Positions 1 through 5,189 of a DNA stretch of 5,189 nucleotides are shown one piece after another; within the stretch, counting starts at the first letter, position 1, and each line of letters begins with the position of its first letter. The notes below the pieces were generated by a model. The model saw only the letters and a program-made list of their open reading frames with translations. It ran no database searches and was not told the origin of the DNA. Source of the stretch: Deltaproteobacteria bacterium (GTDB lineage Bacteria; Desulfobacterota; DSM-4660; Desulfatiglandales; HGW-15); the NCBI GenBank assembly GCA_020342025.1, contig CP070840.1:1925306-1930494 (forward strand), written 5' to 3'. A program made the translations under genes and the position numbers.

Positions 1-14
1 CATATCCAACTCCT
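1..14 (-). promoter_or_regulatory. Ribosome binding site and start codon of a leftward gene lying outside the window
   Basis: Read on the minus strand, the first bases of the window give AGGAG (complement of 10-14), six bases of spacing, then ATG (complement of 3-1). That is a textbook SD and start codon, and it implies a gene transcribed leftward off the edge, divergent from the polymerase gene. None of its coding sequence is visible, so its product cannot be named. A longer minus-strand reading frame (228 to 13) ends with a TAG lying inside this SD. I regard that frame as non-coding leader. Confidence 0.55.
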
Positions 15-205
15 AAAGCGAGATTTCCTGATTTGTGCAATTATAAATACACCCTCGCGAGAAAAAAAGCCAGAGTCCTGTTGGCTCTTCTTCTGACGCC
101 TTGCTGGTGATCAGGAATACGCCATAACCTGCCGATTTCAGCCTTGATACCTGAATGGAACGGTGCATTTTTGGGGGGTTCTTAACGATTTGATTTTGTG
201 TTAGT
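15..205 (-). promoter_or_regulatory. Probable structured 5' leader of the leftward gene (attenuator or riboswitch-like)
   Basis: If the leftward gene starts at 3, the minus strand from about 205 down to 15 is its untranslated leader. Three successive stem-loops can be drawn in it. The first has outer arms 132-134/161-163 (CCG/CGG) and inner arms 137-141/151-155 (TTCAG/CTGAA) around a 9-nt loop. The second is a 4-bp stem, 112-115/128-131 (CAGG/CCTG). The third is the terminator hairpin at 62-89. A folded domain followed by an intrinsic terminator and then an SD is the usual layout of a transcription-attenuating leader. I do not recognise a known riboswitch class in the sequence. The promoter was not located, so the 205 boundary is approximate. 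The alternative is an independent small RNA ending at 62. Confidence 0.35.
62..89 (-). terminator. Rho-independent terminator-like hairpin, leftward
   Basis: On the minus strand the arms AAGAGCCA (complement of 82-89) and TGGCTTTT (complement of 65-72) pair with one G-U wobble around a 9-nt loop. The pairing runs straight into a tract of seven T (complement of 62-68). The geometry is that of an intrinsic terminator for leftward transcription. On the plus strand the same arms pair less well and the following sequence is only partly T-rich. A competing fold, AGAGCC with GGACTCT, uses the same 5' arm. Confidence 0.55.
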
Positions 206-229
206 GTAAATCTGTTCTGCAAAATCAAA
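189..229. promoter_or_regulatory. Perfect 10-bp inverted repeat upstream of the polymerase gene (candidate operator)
   Basis: TTTGATTTTG at 189-198 is exactly the reverse complement of CAAAATCAAA at 220-229, with 21 bp between them. The right arm overlaps the polymerase SD (227-233) by three bases. The element lies in the divergent intergenic region, so it could be an operator for both directions or a hairpin affecting translation of the polymerase. The arms are A/T-rich, which makes the RNA hairpin weak and a protein site somewhat more plausible. It does not match a LexA or FNR spacing that I recognise. A weak sigma70-like pair, TTAACG (182-187) and TGTAAA (205-210) with a 17-bp spacer, overlaps it. 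Confidence 0.35.
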
Positions 230-239
230 GGGGTTTAAA

Positions 240-2498
240 TTGCCCACAAAAATTAGGTCTGTAGATGGGGAAGTCCGGATGAAACCGTTGGCCTTGGAAG
301 AGAATGAGATCCTCTTTGGGGCGGATCCCACAGAAGGGATCGTGGCCGTAGAACCTTTGGGAGAGGAGGTGATGCGCCTCTTTATCCGTCAGGAAAAACA
401 GCTGGTGAAAAAGGATGAACCTTTCAAGCCTTTCTTGCTTGTGGAGGATGAAGATTTGATGGAGGGCTTTAAAAGGCCCTTTCACGTGGAACAGCTCTCC
501 GGCCCCAACGATTACCGTTGCCTTCTCATTTTGGAGAGCTGGGGAGACTGCCAAAAGGCCAAAACATATCTACAGAAGCAGACGGGGGAACCCCCCTCCT
601 CTCTGTATGCCCCCTATCTCTTCCTCTCGGATCCTGTCCATCAGTTTCTCCTGCTAACAGGAAAGACGTTTTTCAAGGGGCTTCCCTTCAGCCATCTTCA
701 CCGGCTGGCCCTGGACATTGAAACCGCCTGCACCCCAGGATACGAATTCCCTAACCCGGAGAGGGAAGGGGACAGGATCATCTCCATGGCCCTTATGGAC
801 AATCATGGGTATTCAGAGGTCCTCTTTGGTCAGGAGATGGGGGAGAAGGAAATGCTCATGGCCTTGGGAGAAAGGATCTCCCGCCTGGACCCTGATGTGT
901 TGGAGGGGCACAACCTCTTCAACTTCGACCTGGAGTATATAGTGGCGAGGGCACGGATGCACCGCGTTGAGCTCCCATGGGGAAGAGATGGAAGCAAACC
1001 GCGTATCCGGCGATCACGGTTCAATGTGGCAGAGCGCACCATCGATTACACCCGCATGGAAATCTTCGGACGACACGTGATCGATACCCTCTTTCTCCTC
1101 CAGTATTACGATGTAACGGCCCGGGAACTGGAGAGCTATGGGCTCAAGGTGGCTGCTCAGCATTTTGGCCTGGCCCCTGAGAACCGCACCTATATCGAGA
1201 CAGACGATATCGATTGGTATTATGAGCACGAACCTGAAACCCTAAAGCGCTACAATCTGGACGATGTGAGAGAGACCCTGGCCCTCTCTGAACTTCTCGG
1301 GTACTCTTTCTTCTTGCAGGCCAGGATCTTTCCCTTCTCCTTTCAAAATATCTTTGTGCGAGGAAACGCAACGAAAATTAACGCCCTCTTCCTTCGAGAA
1401 TACCTCAGGCAGCGGGCCTCTGTGCCCAGGCCAGAGGGGGGAGGAGTGGTGGAGGGCGGATATACGGAAGTGTTTGTCACAGGCGTGGTGCATCATGTGG
1501 TCCACTGCGACGTGGCCTCCCTTTACCCCTCCATCATGCTCTCTTTTGACCTGAAACCTTCCAAAGAGACCCTGGATGTCTTTTTACCCTTGCTAAAGGA
1601 CCTGCGGGATTTTCGTTTGGAGGCAAAGAGGCGGGCCCAGGAGGCCCAGTCCCCCCACGAACGGGATTACTACCAGGCGCTGCAGCAGACCTTTAAGATC
1701 CTCATCAACTCCTTTTACGGCTACCTGGGCACGGAGCTTCACCCGTTTTCTGACCCAGAGGTGGCTGCAGAGGTGACTCGTCAGGGCAGGGATCTGATCC
1801 GGGAGATGTTGGCGTGGCTTAAAAAGGAAGGCGCCACACCCATTGAGATCGATACGGATGGCATCTACTATTTACCCCCACCAGGCATTGAAACCGAGAA
1901 GGAGGCCAGAGCCATGGTGGAACGCCTCTCTCGCAGTTTACCTGGAGGAATTGAGGTGGAAATGGATGCCCAATATGAATCCATGTTCTCCTACAAGAGT
2001 AAGAACTACGCCCTACTGGACAAGGCAGGGAAAATGCTCATTAGAGGCAGCGCTCTTCGGTCCAGGGGGATGGAGAAATACCTCCGGGAATTTCTTTCCG
2101 CCATGATCAGGCGCCTGCTCGAGGGAAAAGGTGGGGAGGTACGTCAGCTTCTGGAGGAATATCTGGCCAAACTGGAGAAACATGAAATGGACATCTCCTG
2201 GCTGGGCAAGACGGAGACCCTTGGGGAATCTCTCGACACCTATCGGCAAAAGGTGCAGGCCAAAAAGCGCAATCCCGCTGCACCATATGAGCTCGCTTTG
2301 GCTTCAGGCAGGGCGTACAGGGCTGGAGACCAGATTTCCCATTATGTGACAGGGGAGAAGAAAAGGGTGCGTGTCTATGAAAACAGCAAGCTTGTATCCA
2401 GTTATGACCCCTCTCAACCGGATGAAAACATCGCCTATTATAAGGCAAAGTTGTTGGCACTGTTCAAGAAATTTAAGGAATTTGTGCCTCCTGATTAG
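240..2498 (+). CDS. Family B DNA polymerase with 3'-5' proofreading exonuclease, archaeal-like bacterial type
   Basis: The product is a DNA-directed DNA polymerase with proofreading; in bacteria, family B enzymes act mainly in repair and replication restart. All core motifs are intact. Exo I is DIE (159-161), Exo II is HNLFNFD (224-230) and Exo III is YNLDD (338-342). Polymerase motif A is DVASLYPSI (424-432), motif B is K486 followed by NSFYG (490-494), and motif C is DTDG (538-541). A KxY-type motif, YKSKNYA, follows at 585-591. The 752-aa length is close to E. coli Pol II and archaeal PolB. The motif C glycine and NSFYGY are more archaeal-like than the E. coli forms. The TTG start at 240 is preceded by AAAGGGG (227-233) at 6-nt spacing. 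An ATG at residue 14 (279), with a weaker GGGGA upstream, is the alternative. The gene stands alone. Family membership is certain, while the exact clade and cellular role are inferred, so I give no gene symbol. Confidence 0.96.
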   Translation: MPTKIRSVDGEVRMKPLALEENEILFGADPTEGIVAVEPLGEEVMRLFIRQEKQLVKKDEPFKPFLLVEDEDLMEGFKRPFHVEQLSGPNDYRCLLILESWGDCQKAKTYLQKQTGEPPSSLYAPYLFLSDPVHQFLLLTGKTFFKGLPFSHLHRLALDIETACTPGYEFPNPEREGDRIISMALMDNHGYSEVLFGQEMGEKEMLMALGERISRLDPDVLEGHNLFNFDLEYIVARARMHRVELPWGRDGSKPRIRRSRFNVAERTIDYTRMEIFGRHVIDTLFLLQYYDVTARELESYGLKVAAQHFGLAPENRTYIETDDIDWYYEHEPETLKRYNLDDVRETLALSELLGYSFFLQARIFPFSFQNIFVRGNATKINALFLREYLRQRASVPRPEGGGVVEGGYTEVFVTGVVHHVVHCDVASLYPSIMLSFDLKPSKETLDVFLPLLKDLRDFRLEAKRRAQEAQSPHERDYYQALQQTFKILINSFYGYLGTELHPFSDPEVAAEVTRQGRDLIREMLAWLKKEGATPIEIDTDGIYYLPPPGIETEKEARAMVERLSRSLPGGIEVEMDAQYESMFSYKSKNYALLDKAGKMLIRGSALRSRGMEKYLREFLSAMIRRLLEGKGGEVRQLLEEYLAKLEKHEMDISWLGKTETLGESLDTYRQKVQAKKRNPAAPYELALASGRAYRAGDQISHYVTGEKKRVRVYENSKLVSSYDPSQPDENIAYYKAKLLALFKKFKEFVPPD

Positions 2499-2601
2499 CC
2501 ATTCACGCCCTTCTGCCTGACTCGCTCCCGGAAGATTGCAGAAGACCTAAGCATGATTAAATTACAAGGTAGTAGAGAAACGAACACGGAGGAAAAAGGA
2601 A

Positions 2602-2715
2602 CTGAAGAGAACAACGCCGTGGAGAGAAATCCGCTTCCAGCATGAACTCATTGATAAGGGCCTGGAGTCATTTGCGAGGGATTGGGCCAGGCTGACTGGC
2701 AAGGTAGCCGGGTAA
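2602..2715 (+). CDS. Possible 37-aa small protein or gene remnant with a CTG start (doubtful)
   Basis: A strong SD, GGAGG (2588-2592), stands 9 nt before a CTG that opens a 37-codon frame ending in TAA. The frame encodes a basic, amphipathic-looking peptide whose second half reads roughly ELIDKGLESFARDWARLTGK. The composition resembles a real helical protein better than the overlapping ATG-initiated 30-codon frame (2553-2645). In its favour are the SD and the protein-like composition. Against it are the rare CTG start, the absence of any ATG/GTG/TTG in frame after the preceding stop, and a stretch (2667-2684) that looks like a palindromic-element end. It could equally be the 3' scrap of a decayed gene. 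I do not recognise a family. Confidence 0.22.
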   Translation: MKRTTPWREIRFQHELIDKGLESFARDWARLTGKVAG

Positions 2716-2774
2716 GGGGGCAAAGGGGTCTTTCTGCCAACGGGGTTGCCGGCCCGAGGAGAGTGTGTCCTGAT

Positions 2775-2884
2775 GTCATTGCGAGGGAGTGAAACGACCG
2801 AAGCAATCTCTTCCGGATAGAGATTGCCGCGCCCTTCCCCGCCGAGACTCTCGTCCCGTCGGGACGGACTGGGCTCGCAATGAC
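2775..2884. repeat. Nested palindromic intergenic element (REP/MITE-like) with GTCATTGCGAG termini
   Basis: The outer arms GTCATTGCGAG (2775-2785) and CTCGCAATGAC (2874-2884) are a perfect 11-bp inverted repeat. Inside lie GCAATCTC (2803-2810) and GAGATTGC (2820-2827) with a 9-nt loop, and CGTCCC (2852-2857) with GGGACG (2861-2866) around a 3-nt loop. GCCC (2831-2834) can pair with GGGC (2871-2874). This makes a branched, cruciform-capable element with no coding content. From memory, elements with these ends and a GAAGCAATCTC core are abundant between genes in many environmental bacterial genomes. Such elements are non-autonomous, and their mobilising enzyme is not in this window. Confidence 0.8.
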
Positions 2885-2943
2885 TAAGTAAAGAGTATTA
2901 TGGGGTTTCCAAAACACAAAACCAAAGTCAGGGGAGGCATGAT

Positions 2944-3414
2944 ATGGGAAAGAGGATCCTGGTGGCATTTGATGATTCAGACAATTCGATGCGGGCAGTG
3001 GATTTTCTTGCCCAGTCCTTCACACATGATCATGAAATCATGCTATACAGTGTGCTCCCAGATACTGCTGCCATCTGTGAGATGTATAGCCCTGAATTAA
3101 CCCCCTACTTTCTGTCCCAGAGGGACGCCTTCTGCTCCATCGAGGATGCAAAAAAGGACTTGGTTGAAGGGGCCATCAAAAGGGCTAAAGACCTTCTTCG
3201 CAAAGCGGGATTTGAGCAAAAAAATATCACCGTAAAAGTGGAGACCCAAAAGAAAGGGATCGCCAGGGATATCATCAATGAGGCGAGTTCCGGTTATGAT
3301 GCGGTTGTATTGGGAAGAAGGGGACTGTCGGGGATCAGGGAGTTTCTTCTCGGCAGCATTTCCCAAAAAGTGCTCCACTCGGCAAAAAACGTCTCAGTCC
3401 TGTTGGTAGATTAA
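2944..3414 (+). CDS. Universal stress protein, UspA family, ATP-binding type
   Basis: This is a small cytoplasmic single-domain protein with the Usp alpha/beta nucleotide-binding fold, 156 aa, the usual length for one Usp domain. The N-terminus (RILVAFDDSDNS, residues 4-15) is the typical first strand with an acidic ATP-site residue. Near the C-terminus the G-2x-G-9x-G-S motif is complete: G124, G127, G137 and S138. The last strand is VSVLLVD. The motif marks the ATP-binding branch, as in MJ0577-like proteins, rather than non-binding UspA. A 30-40 residue insert after strand 2 (about 41-75) is common in the family. The start is supported by GGGGAGG (2931-2937) six bases upstream of ATG. The gene is monocistronic and converges on the cupin gene 9 bp away. 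Family members take part in stress survival and signalling; no specific partner can be read from here. Confidence 0.95.
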   Translation: MGKRILVAFDDSDNSMRAVDFLAQSFTHDHEIMLYSVLPDTAAICEMYSPELTPYFLSQRDAFCSIEDAKKDLVEGAIKRAKDLLRKAGFEQKNITVKVETQKKGIARDIINEASSGYDAVVLGRRGLSGIREFLLGSISQKVLHSAKNVSVLLVD

Positions 3415-3436
3415 CCTCCGCTCCTATATGGGAGGT
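3414..3436. terminator. Small palindrome between the convergent stress and cupin genes (weak candidate terminator)
   Basis: ACCTCC (3414-3419) pairs with GGAGGT (3431-3436) across an 11-nt loop. A shifted pairing of CTCC (3421-3424) with GGAG is also possible. It begins at the last base of the stress-protein stop codon and extends into the 3' end of the cupin gene, so it could serve both convergent transcripts. There is no T-tract on either side, so intrinsic termination is unproven. Confidence 0.25.
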
Positions 3437-3741
3437 GCAATGGTCACCAAGACACGCATGTCCGTTTTTGCGCGCACGCCATGGGGCTCTGCGATTTCAG
3501 AAACCAATACATCCCCCGGCTCAGCGGGCAATGTGCTCTCATCCTTCCCCAAAAACTCCCCGCTCCCTTCAAGAATCGCAATACTCACCTGGCCTTCAAT
3601 TTCATGGGAATGAACAGGGAGTTCTTGTCCCGCCTTGAAATTAAAATTCAGGATCTTGAAGTAAGGAGAGTCATGTACTAGGAGTCTTTTAAAGGCCAAC
3701 TCGTCGAATCCACTTTCCTTGTATAAACTGACTCTTTTCAT
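3424..3741 (-). CDS. Single-domain cupin protein (metal-binding beta-barrel)
   Basis: This 105-aa protein is one conserved cupin barrel. Cupin motif 1 is visible as G38-x5-H44-S-H46 followed by Q51, the position often held by Glu or Gln in this family, and a G near residue 59. Motif 2 is P75-G76-D77 through P86-H87-G88. H44, H46, Q51 and H87 would form the metal site. No second domain, DNA-binding region, signal peptide or membrane segment is seen, so it is a small cytoplasmic cupin. Substrate and reaction cannot be deduced, since such proteins may be enzymes, metal sensors or ligand binders. The start codon has AAGGAG (complement of 3751-3756) nine bases upstream. The gene is downstream of and co-directional with the NO reductase, but a 126-bp gap with a strong hairpin separates them. 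It converges on the stress-protein gene. Confidence 0.9.
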   Translation of the reverse strand: MKRVSLYKESGFDELAFKRLLVHDSPYFKILNFNFKAGQELPVHSHEIEGQVSIAILEGSGEFLGKDESTLPAEPGDVLVSEIAEPHGVRAKTDMRVLVTIAPPI

Positions 3742-3773
3742 ATGTATGTGCTCCTTTTTCTGCTAATTCCTTA

Positions 3774-3857
3774 GCCCCTCGCCAGGGGAGGGGGAACTTT
3801 GCCTAACATAACTTTGTTGCCCTCCCCCTTGATGGGGGAGGGCTTGGTTGAGGGTGA
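3774..3857. repeat. G/C-rich palindromic intergenic repeat between the NO reductase and cupin genes
   Basis: Two hairpins lie in tandem. CCCCT (3775-3779) pairs with AGGGG (3784-3788) around 4 nt. GCCCTCCCCC (3819-3828) pairs perfectly with GGGGGAGGGC (3834-3843) around 5 nt, followed by TTGGTTGAGGGTGA. The G-rich arm at 3785-3792 can also pair with 3820-3827, so alternative folds compete. The pattern resembles widespread intergenic repeats with C5/G5 arms ending in GAGGGTGA. The 10-bp stem could stop or stall leftward transcription from the NO reductase gene, but no T-tract follows, so it is not a standard intrinsic terminator. Confidence 0.65.
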
Positions 3858-3867
3858 TAGTGAATCT

Positions 3868-5189
3868 TTACAATTCAATCCCTAACCTTTCCCAGACGGA
3901 TTCGCCTTCCTTGATTTCAACCGCCTTCAGGCGAGGGTACGTGGTAAAAAGGAAGTACGCCAAGGGAAGGACCCCGAGGACGATGATGATCAGGTCGGGA
4001 ATGACCCGCAGATTCCCGAGCGTGATGACAGCGGTCCTCTCGAAGAAAGAGGCGTCCCTGGCCACCCAGAGGCCATCCTTGAAAGAGGTCCAGGCCTGCA
4101 TGACGCCGATGGGAAAGAGGGTTCCGAGACTCATCAAGAACAGTCCACCGTTTAGCCCCCAGAAGGAGAGCTTCAGGATTCCATCCTTCCAATGGGCCTT
4201 GTCCACCAATCCCCTCCAGGAAAAGAGCAATAAGGCAATGGAGAGCATGCCATAGGTCCCGAAAAGGGCGGAGTGGCCATGGTGCATGGTCAGGTAGGTC
4301 CCGTGCTCATAGTAGTTGACGATCGGCAGGTTGATGAGGAATCCGAACACACCTGCACCCAGGAAATTCCAAAACGAGGAGGCCACCAGGAAGTACAATG
4401 GCCACTTGTAGGGAAATTCCTTCCCGGCCTCGCCTATTGATTTGTACTCCTTCAAGGATCGAACCACCAGGGCGAGCAGGGGCACGGGCTCCATGGAGGA
4501 GAAGATGGCGCCCCATCCTACCCACCAGGCAGGCCCGCCATACCAGAAGTAGTGATGGGCCGTTCCAATAATACCGCTCAGGAAAGTGATGGCCGCGGTG
4601 AATAAGGCCACCATGAGCGCTGCTCTCGCCGAAGCCAACCCCATGGCGACCAACAGCAAAGAGATGATGGCTACGCCGAAGAACTCAAAAACGCTCTCCA
4701 CCCAGATGTGGACCACAAACCAGCGCCAGTAGTCAGCCACCGTCAGGTGTGATCCCTTGCCATAAAAGAGGCCGAAACCGTAAAAAGCCACGACCAGGAT
4801 CGCACTGAAAAGATAAAACCAGATGAGAGAGGTGAACTCATCCTTGTGCCCCAGGCCGATGTGATGGCCAACGGCCCTATAGACGATCAGGAGCCAGGCG
4901 ATCAGGCCCACAAAAAGCAAGATCTGCCAGAGTCGGCCCAGTTCCAGAAATTCCCAACCCTGATGGCCAAACCAGAACCAGGCATTCCCTAGCCACCCTT
5001 TGATGCCTGCAATTTCTCCTAAGAGACTGCCCAGGGCGACGACAAGGATGGCCACGAACAGGAGTTGGACGAGCAGCCCCTGTTTTGCAGGCTCTCTTCC
5101 CCCGATAATGGGTGCCAGATAAATGGCAGAGGCTATCCACGTGGTGGCGATCCAGAAGATGGCCAACTGTAAGTGCCAGCTCTTGGCCC
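3868..5189 (-). CDS. norB: Quinol-dependent nitric oxide reductase, C-terminal part (5' end beyond the window)
   Basis: A membrane haem-copper oxidase superfamily enzyme that reduces 2 NO to N2O using quinol, for detoxification or denitrification. The 439 visible residues form about 12 transmembrane segments. The frame stays open to the window edge and reads AKSWHLQLAIFWIATTW. The TTG at 5166 is internal, because a conserved haem-ligand His precedes it. Counting the TTG codon as residue 1, the ligands are intact: HIWVESVFE (H153, E157, E161), HH (204-205), E226 in SSMEPVPLL, and HHGH (295-298), whose H296 and H298 should bind haem b3 and haem b. The phrase FWFGHQGWEFLELGRLWQ (64-81) is typical of the quinol-type single-subunit enzyme, usually 750-800 aa, so roughly 300 residues are missing. 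The intact His pair and glutamates favour NO reductase over NO dismutase. Confidence 0.93.
   Translation of the reverse strand, partial: AKSWHLQLAIFWIATTWIASAIYLAPIIGGREPAKQGLLVQLLFVAILVVALGSLLGEIAGIKGWLGNAWFWFGHQGWEFLELGRLWQILLFVGLIAWLLIVYRAVGHHIGLGHKDEFTSLIWFYLFSAILVVAFYGFGLFYGKGSHLTVADYWRWFVVHIWVESVFEFFGVAIISLLLVAMGLASARAALMVALFTAAITFLSGIIGTAHHYFWYGGPAWWVGWGAIFSSMEPVPLLALVVRSLKEYKSIGEAGKEFPYKWPLYFLVASSFWNFLGAGVFGFLINLPIVNYYEHGTYLTMHHGHSALFGTYGMLSIALLLFSWRGLVDKAHWKDGILKLSFWGLNGGLFLMSLGTLFPIGVMQAWTSFKDGLWVARDASFFERTAVITLGNLRVIPDLIIIVLGVLPLAYFLFTTYPRLKAVEIKEGESVWERLGIEL

Larger units (their letters stand above)
2499..2943. other. 445-bp intergenic region between the polymerase and stress-protein genes
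   Basis: This gap contains no confidently coding gene. From left to right it holds about 90 bp without recognisable signal, a doubtful 37-codon ORF (2602-2715), a weak imperfect hairpin just after it (GGCAAAG 2719-2725 with CTTTCTGCC 2730-2738, no T-tract), the palindromic element at 2775-2884, and a 59-bp spacer before the stress gene. That spacer includes a possible -10 hexamer, TATTAT (2896-2901), with no good -35. No clear terminator follows the polymerase stop. A 106-codon minus-strand frame through 2648-2968 is an artefact of translating the palindromic element. Confidence 0.7.

Noticed and set aside
13..228. 71-codon minus-strand frame spanning the left intergenic region
   Set aside because: It starts with TTG without an SD, translates straight through the terminator hairpin and T-tract, and ends inside the SD of the leftward gene. 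It is better explained as leader.
189..229. FNR/CRP-type site (TTGAT...ATCAA)
   Set aside because: The half-sites are 29 bp apart instead of 4, so one dimer could not read them in the usual way.
1851..1862. Possible catalytic defect in motif C (DTDG instead of DTDS)
   Set aside because: Both aspartates are present, and Gly in the last position is normal in archaeal and many bacterial family B polymerases.
2107..2460. 117-codon minus-strand frame inside the polymerase gene, and the 135-codon plus-strand frame at 3848-4255
   Set aside because: Both are antisense shadows of strongly supported genes with no family resemblance.
2553..2645. 30-codon ATG-initiated frame MIKLQGSRETN...
   Set aside because: No SD, low-complexity polar composition, and a more protein-like frame overlaps it.
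2775..2884. CRISPR array or phage attachment site
   Set aside because: There is only one inverted-repeat unit, no direct repeats with regular spacers, and no integrase nearby.
2648..2968. 106-codon minus-strand frame in the intergenic gap
   Set aside because: It is a translation of the palindromic repeat and overlaps the stress-protein start. Such repeats often stay open in one frame and are frequently misannotated as genes.
3868..5166. Complete 432-aa gene starting at TTG 5166
   Set aside because: The frame continues upstream to the window edge with WHLQ, containing the expected low-spin haem His (codon at 5175-5173). The TTG is internal and the gene is truncated by the window.
3868..5189. 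NO dismutase rather than NO reductase
   Set aside because: The dismutases are reported to have substitutions in active-site residues. Here the FeB His pair (HH) and the HxxxExxxE glutamates are intact.

Overview
The window looks like part of the chromosome of an environmental bacterium with moderate GC content, most plausibly a Desulfobacterota/deltaproteobacterium-like lineage. That placement is an inference. It rests on an archaeal-looking family B DNA polymerase of the kind seen in several non-model bacterial phyla, a quinol-type nitric oxide reductase, and two intergenic palindromic repeats. One of these, with GTCATTGCGAG termini, is of a type I recall as common in such genomes. No plasmid, phage, transposase, rRNA, tRNA or CRISPR signature is visible.

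Layout. Positions 1-239 are a divergent intergenic region. At the extreme left edge a leftward gene appears to begin: an ATG on the minus strand at 3-1 with a good Shine-Dalgarno (SD) sequence. Its upstream leader carries a stem-loop followed by a T-tract that looks like an intrinsic terminator, so the gene may be controlled by attenuation or a riboswitch-like leader. Rightward from 240 runs a complete family B DNA polymerase (752 aa) with all exonuclease and polymerase motifs intact. A perfect 10-bp inverted repeat sits directly over its upstream region and touches its SD. Positions 2499-2943 are a 445-bp gap that holds one doubtful small ORF (CTG start, strong SD) and a 110-bp nested palindromic element. 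A universal stress protein follows (2944-3414, +).

On the opposite strand, convergent with the stress gene and only 9 bp from it, lies a small single-domain cupin (3424-3741, -). Upstream of the cupin is a G/C-rich palindromic repeat. Beyond that is the C-terminal part of a quinol-dependent nitric oxide reductase (3868-5189, -), whose 5' end runs off the right edge.

How the parts fit. The polymerase is a likely repair or translesion enzyme. The stress protein, cupin and NO reductase together suggest a stress and NO-detoxification neighbourhood, but only proximity supports that. The NO reductase and cupin are co-directional yet separated by a 126-bp gap containing a strong hairpin, so they may not share a transcript. 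I found no clearly new multi-gene system. The most interesting items are the leader with terminator at the left edge, the inverted repeat at the polymerase start, and the apparently expanded palindromic element at 2775-2884.
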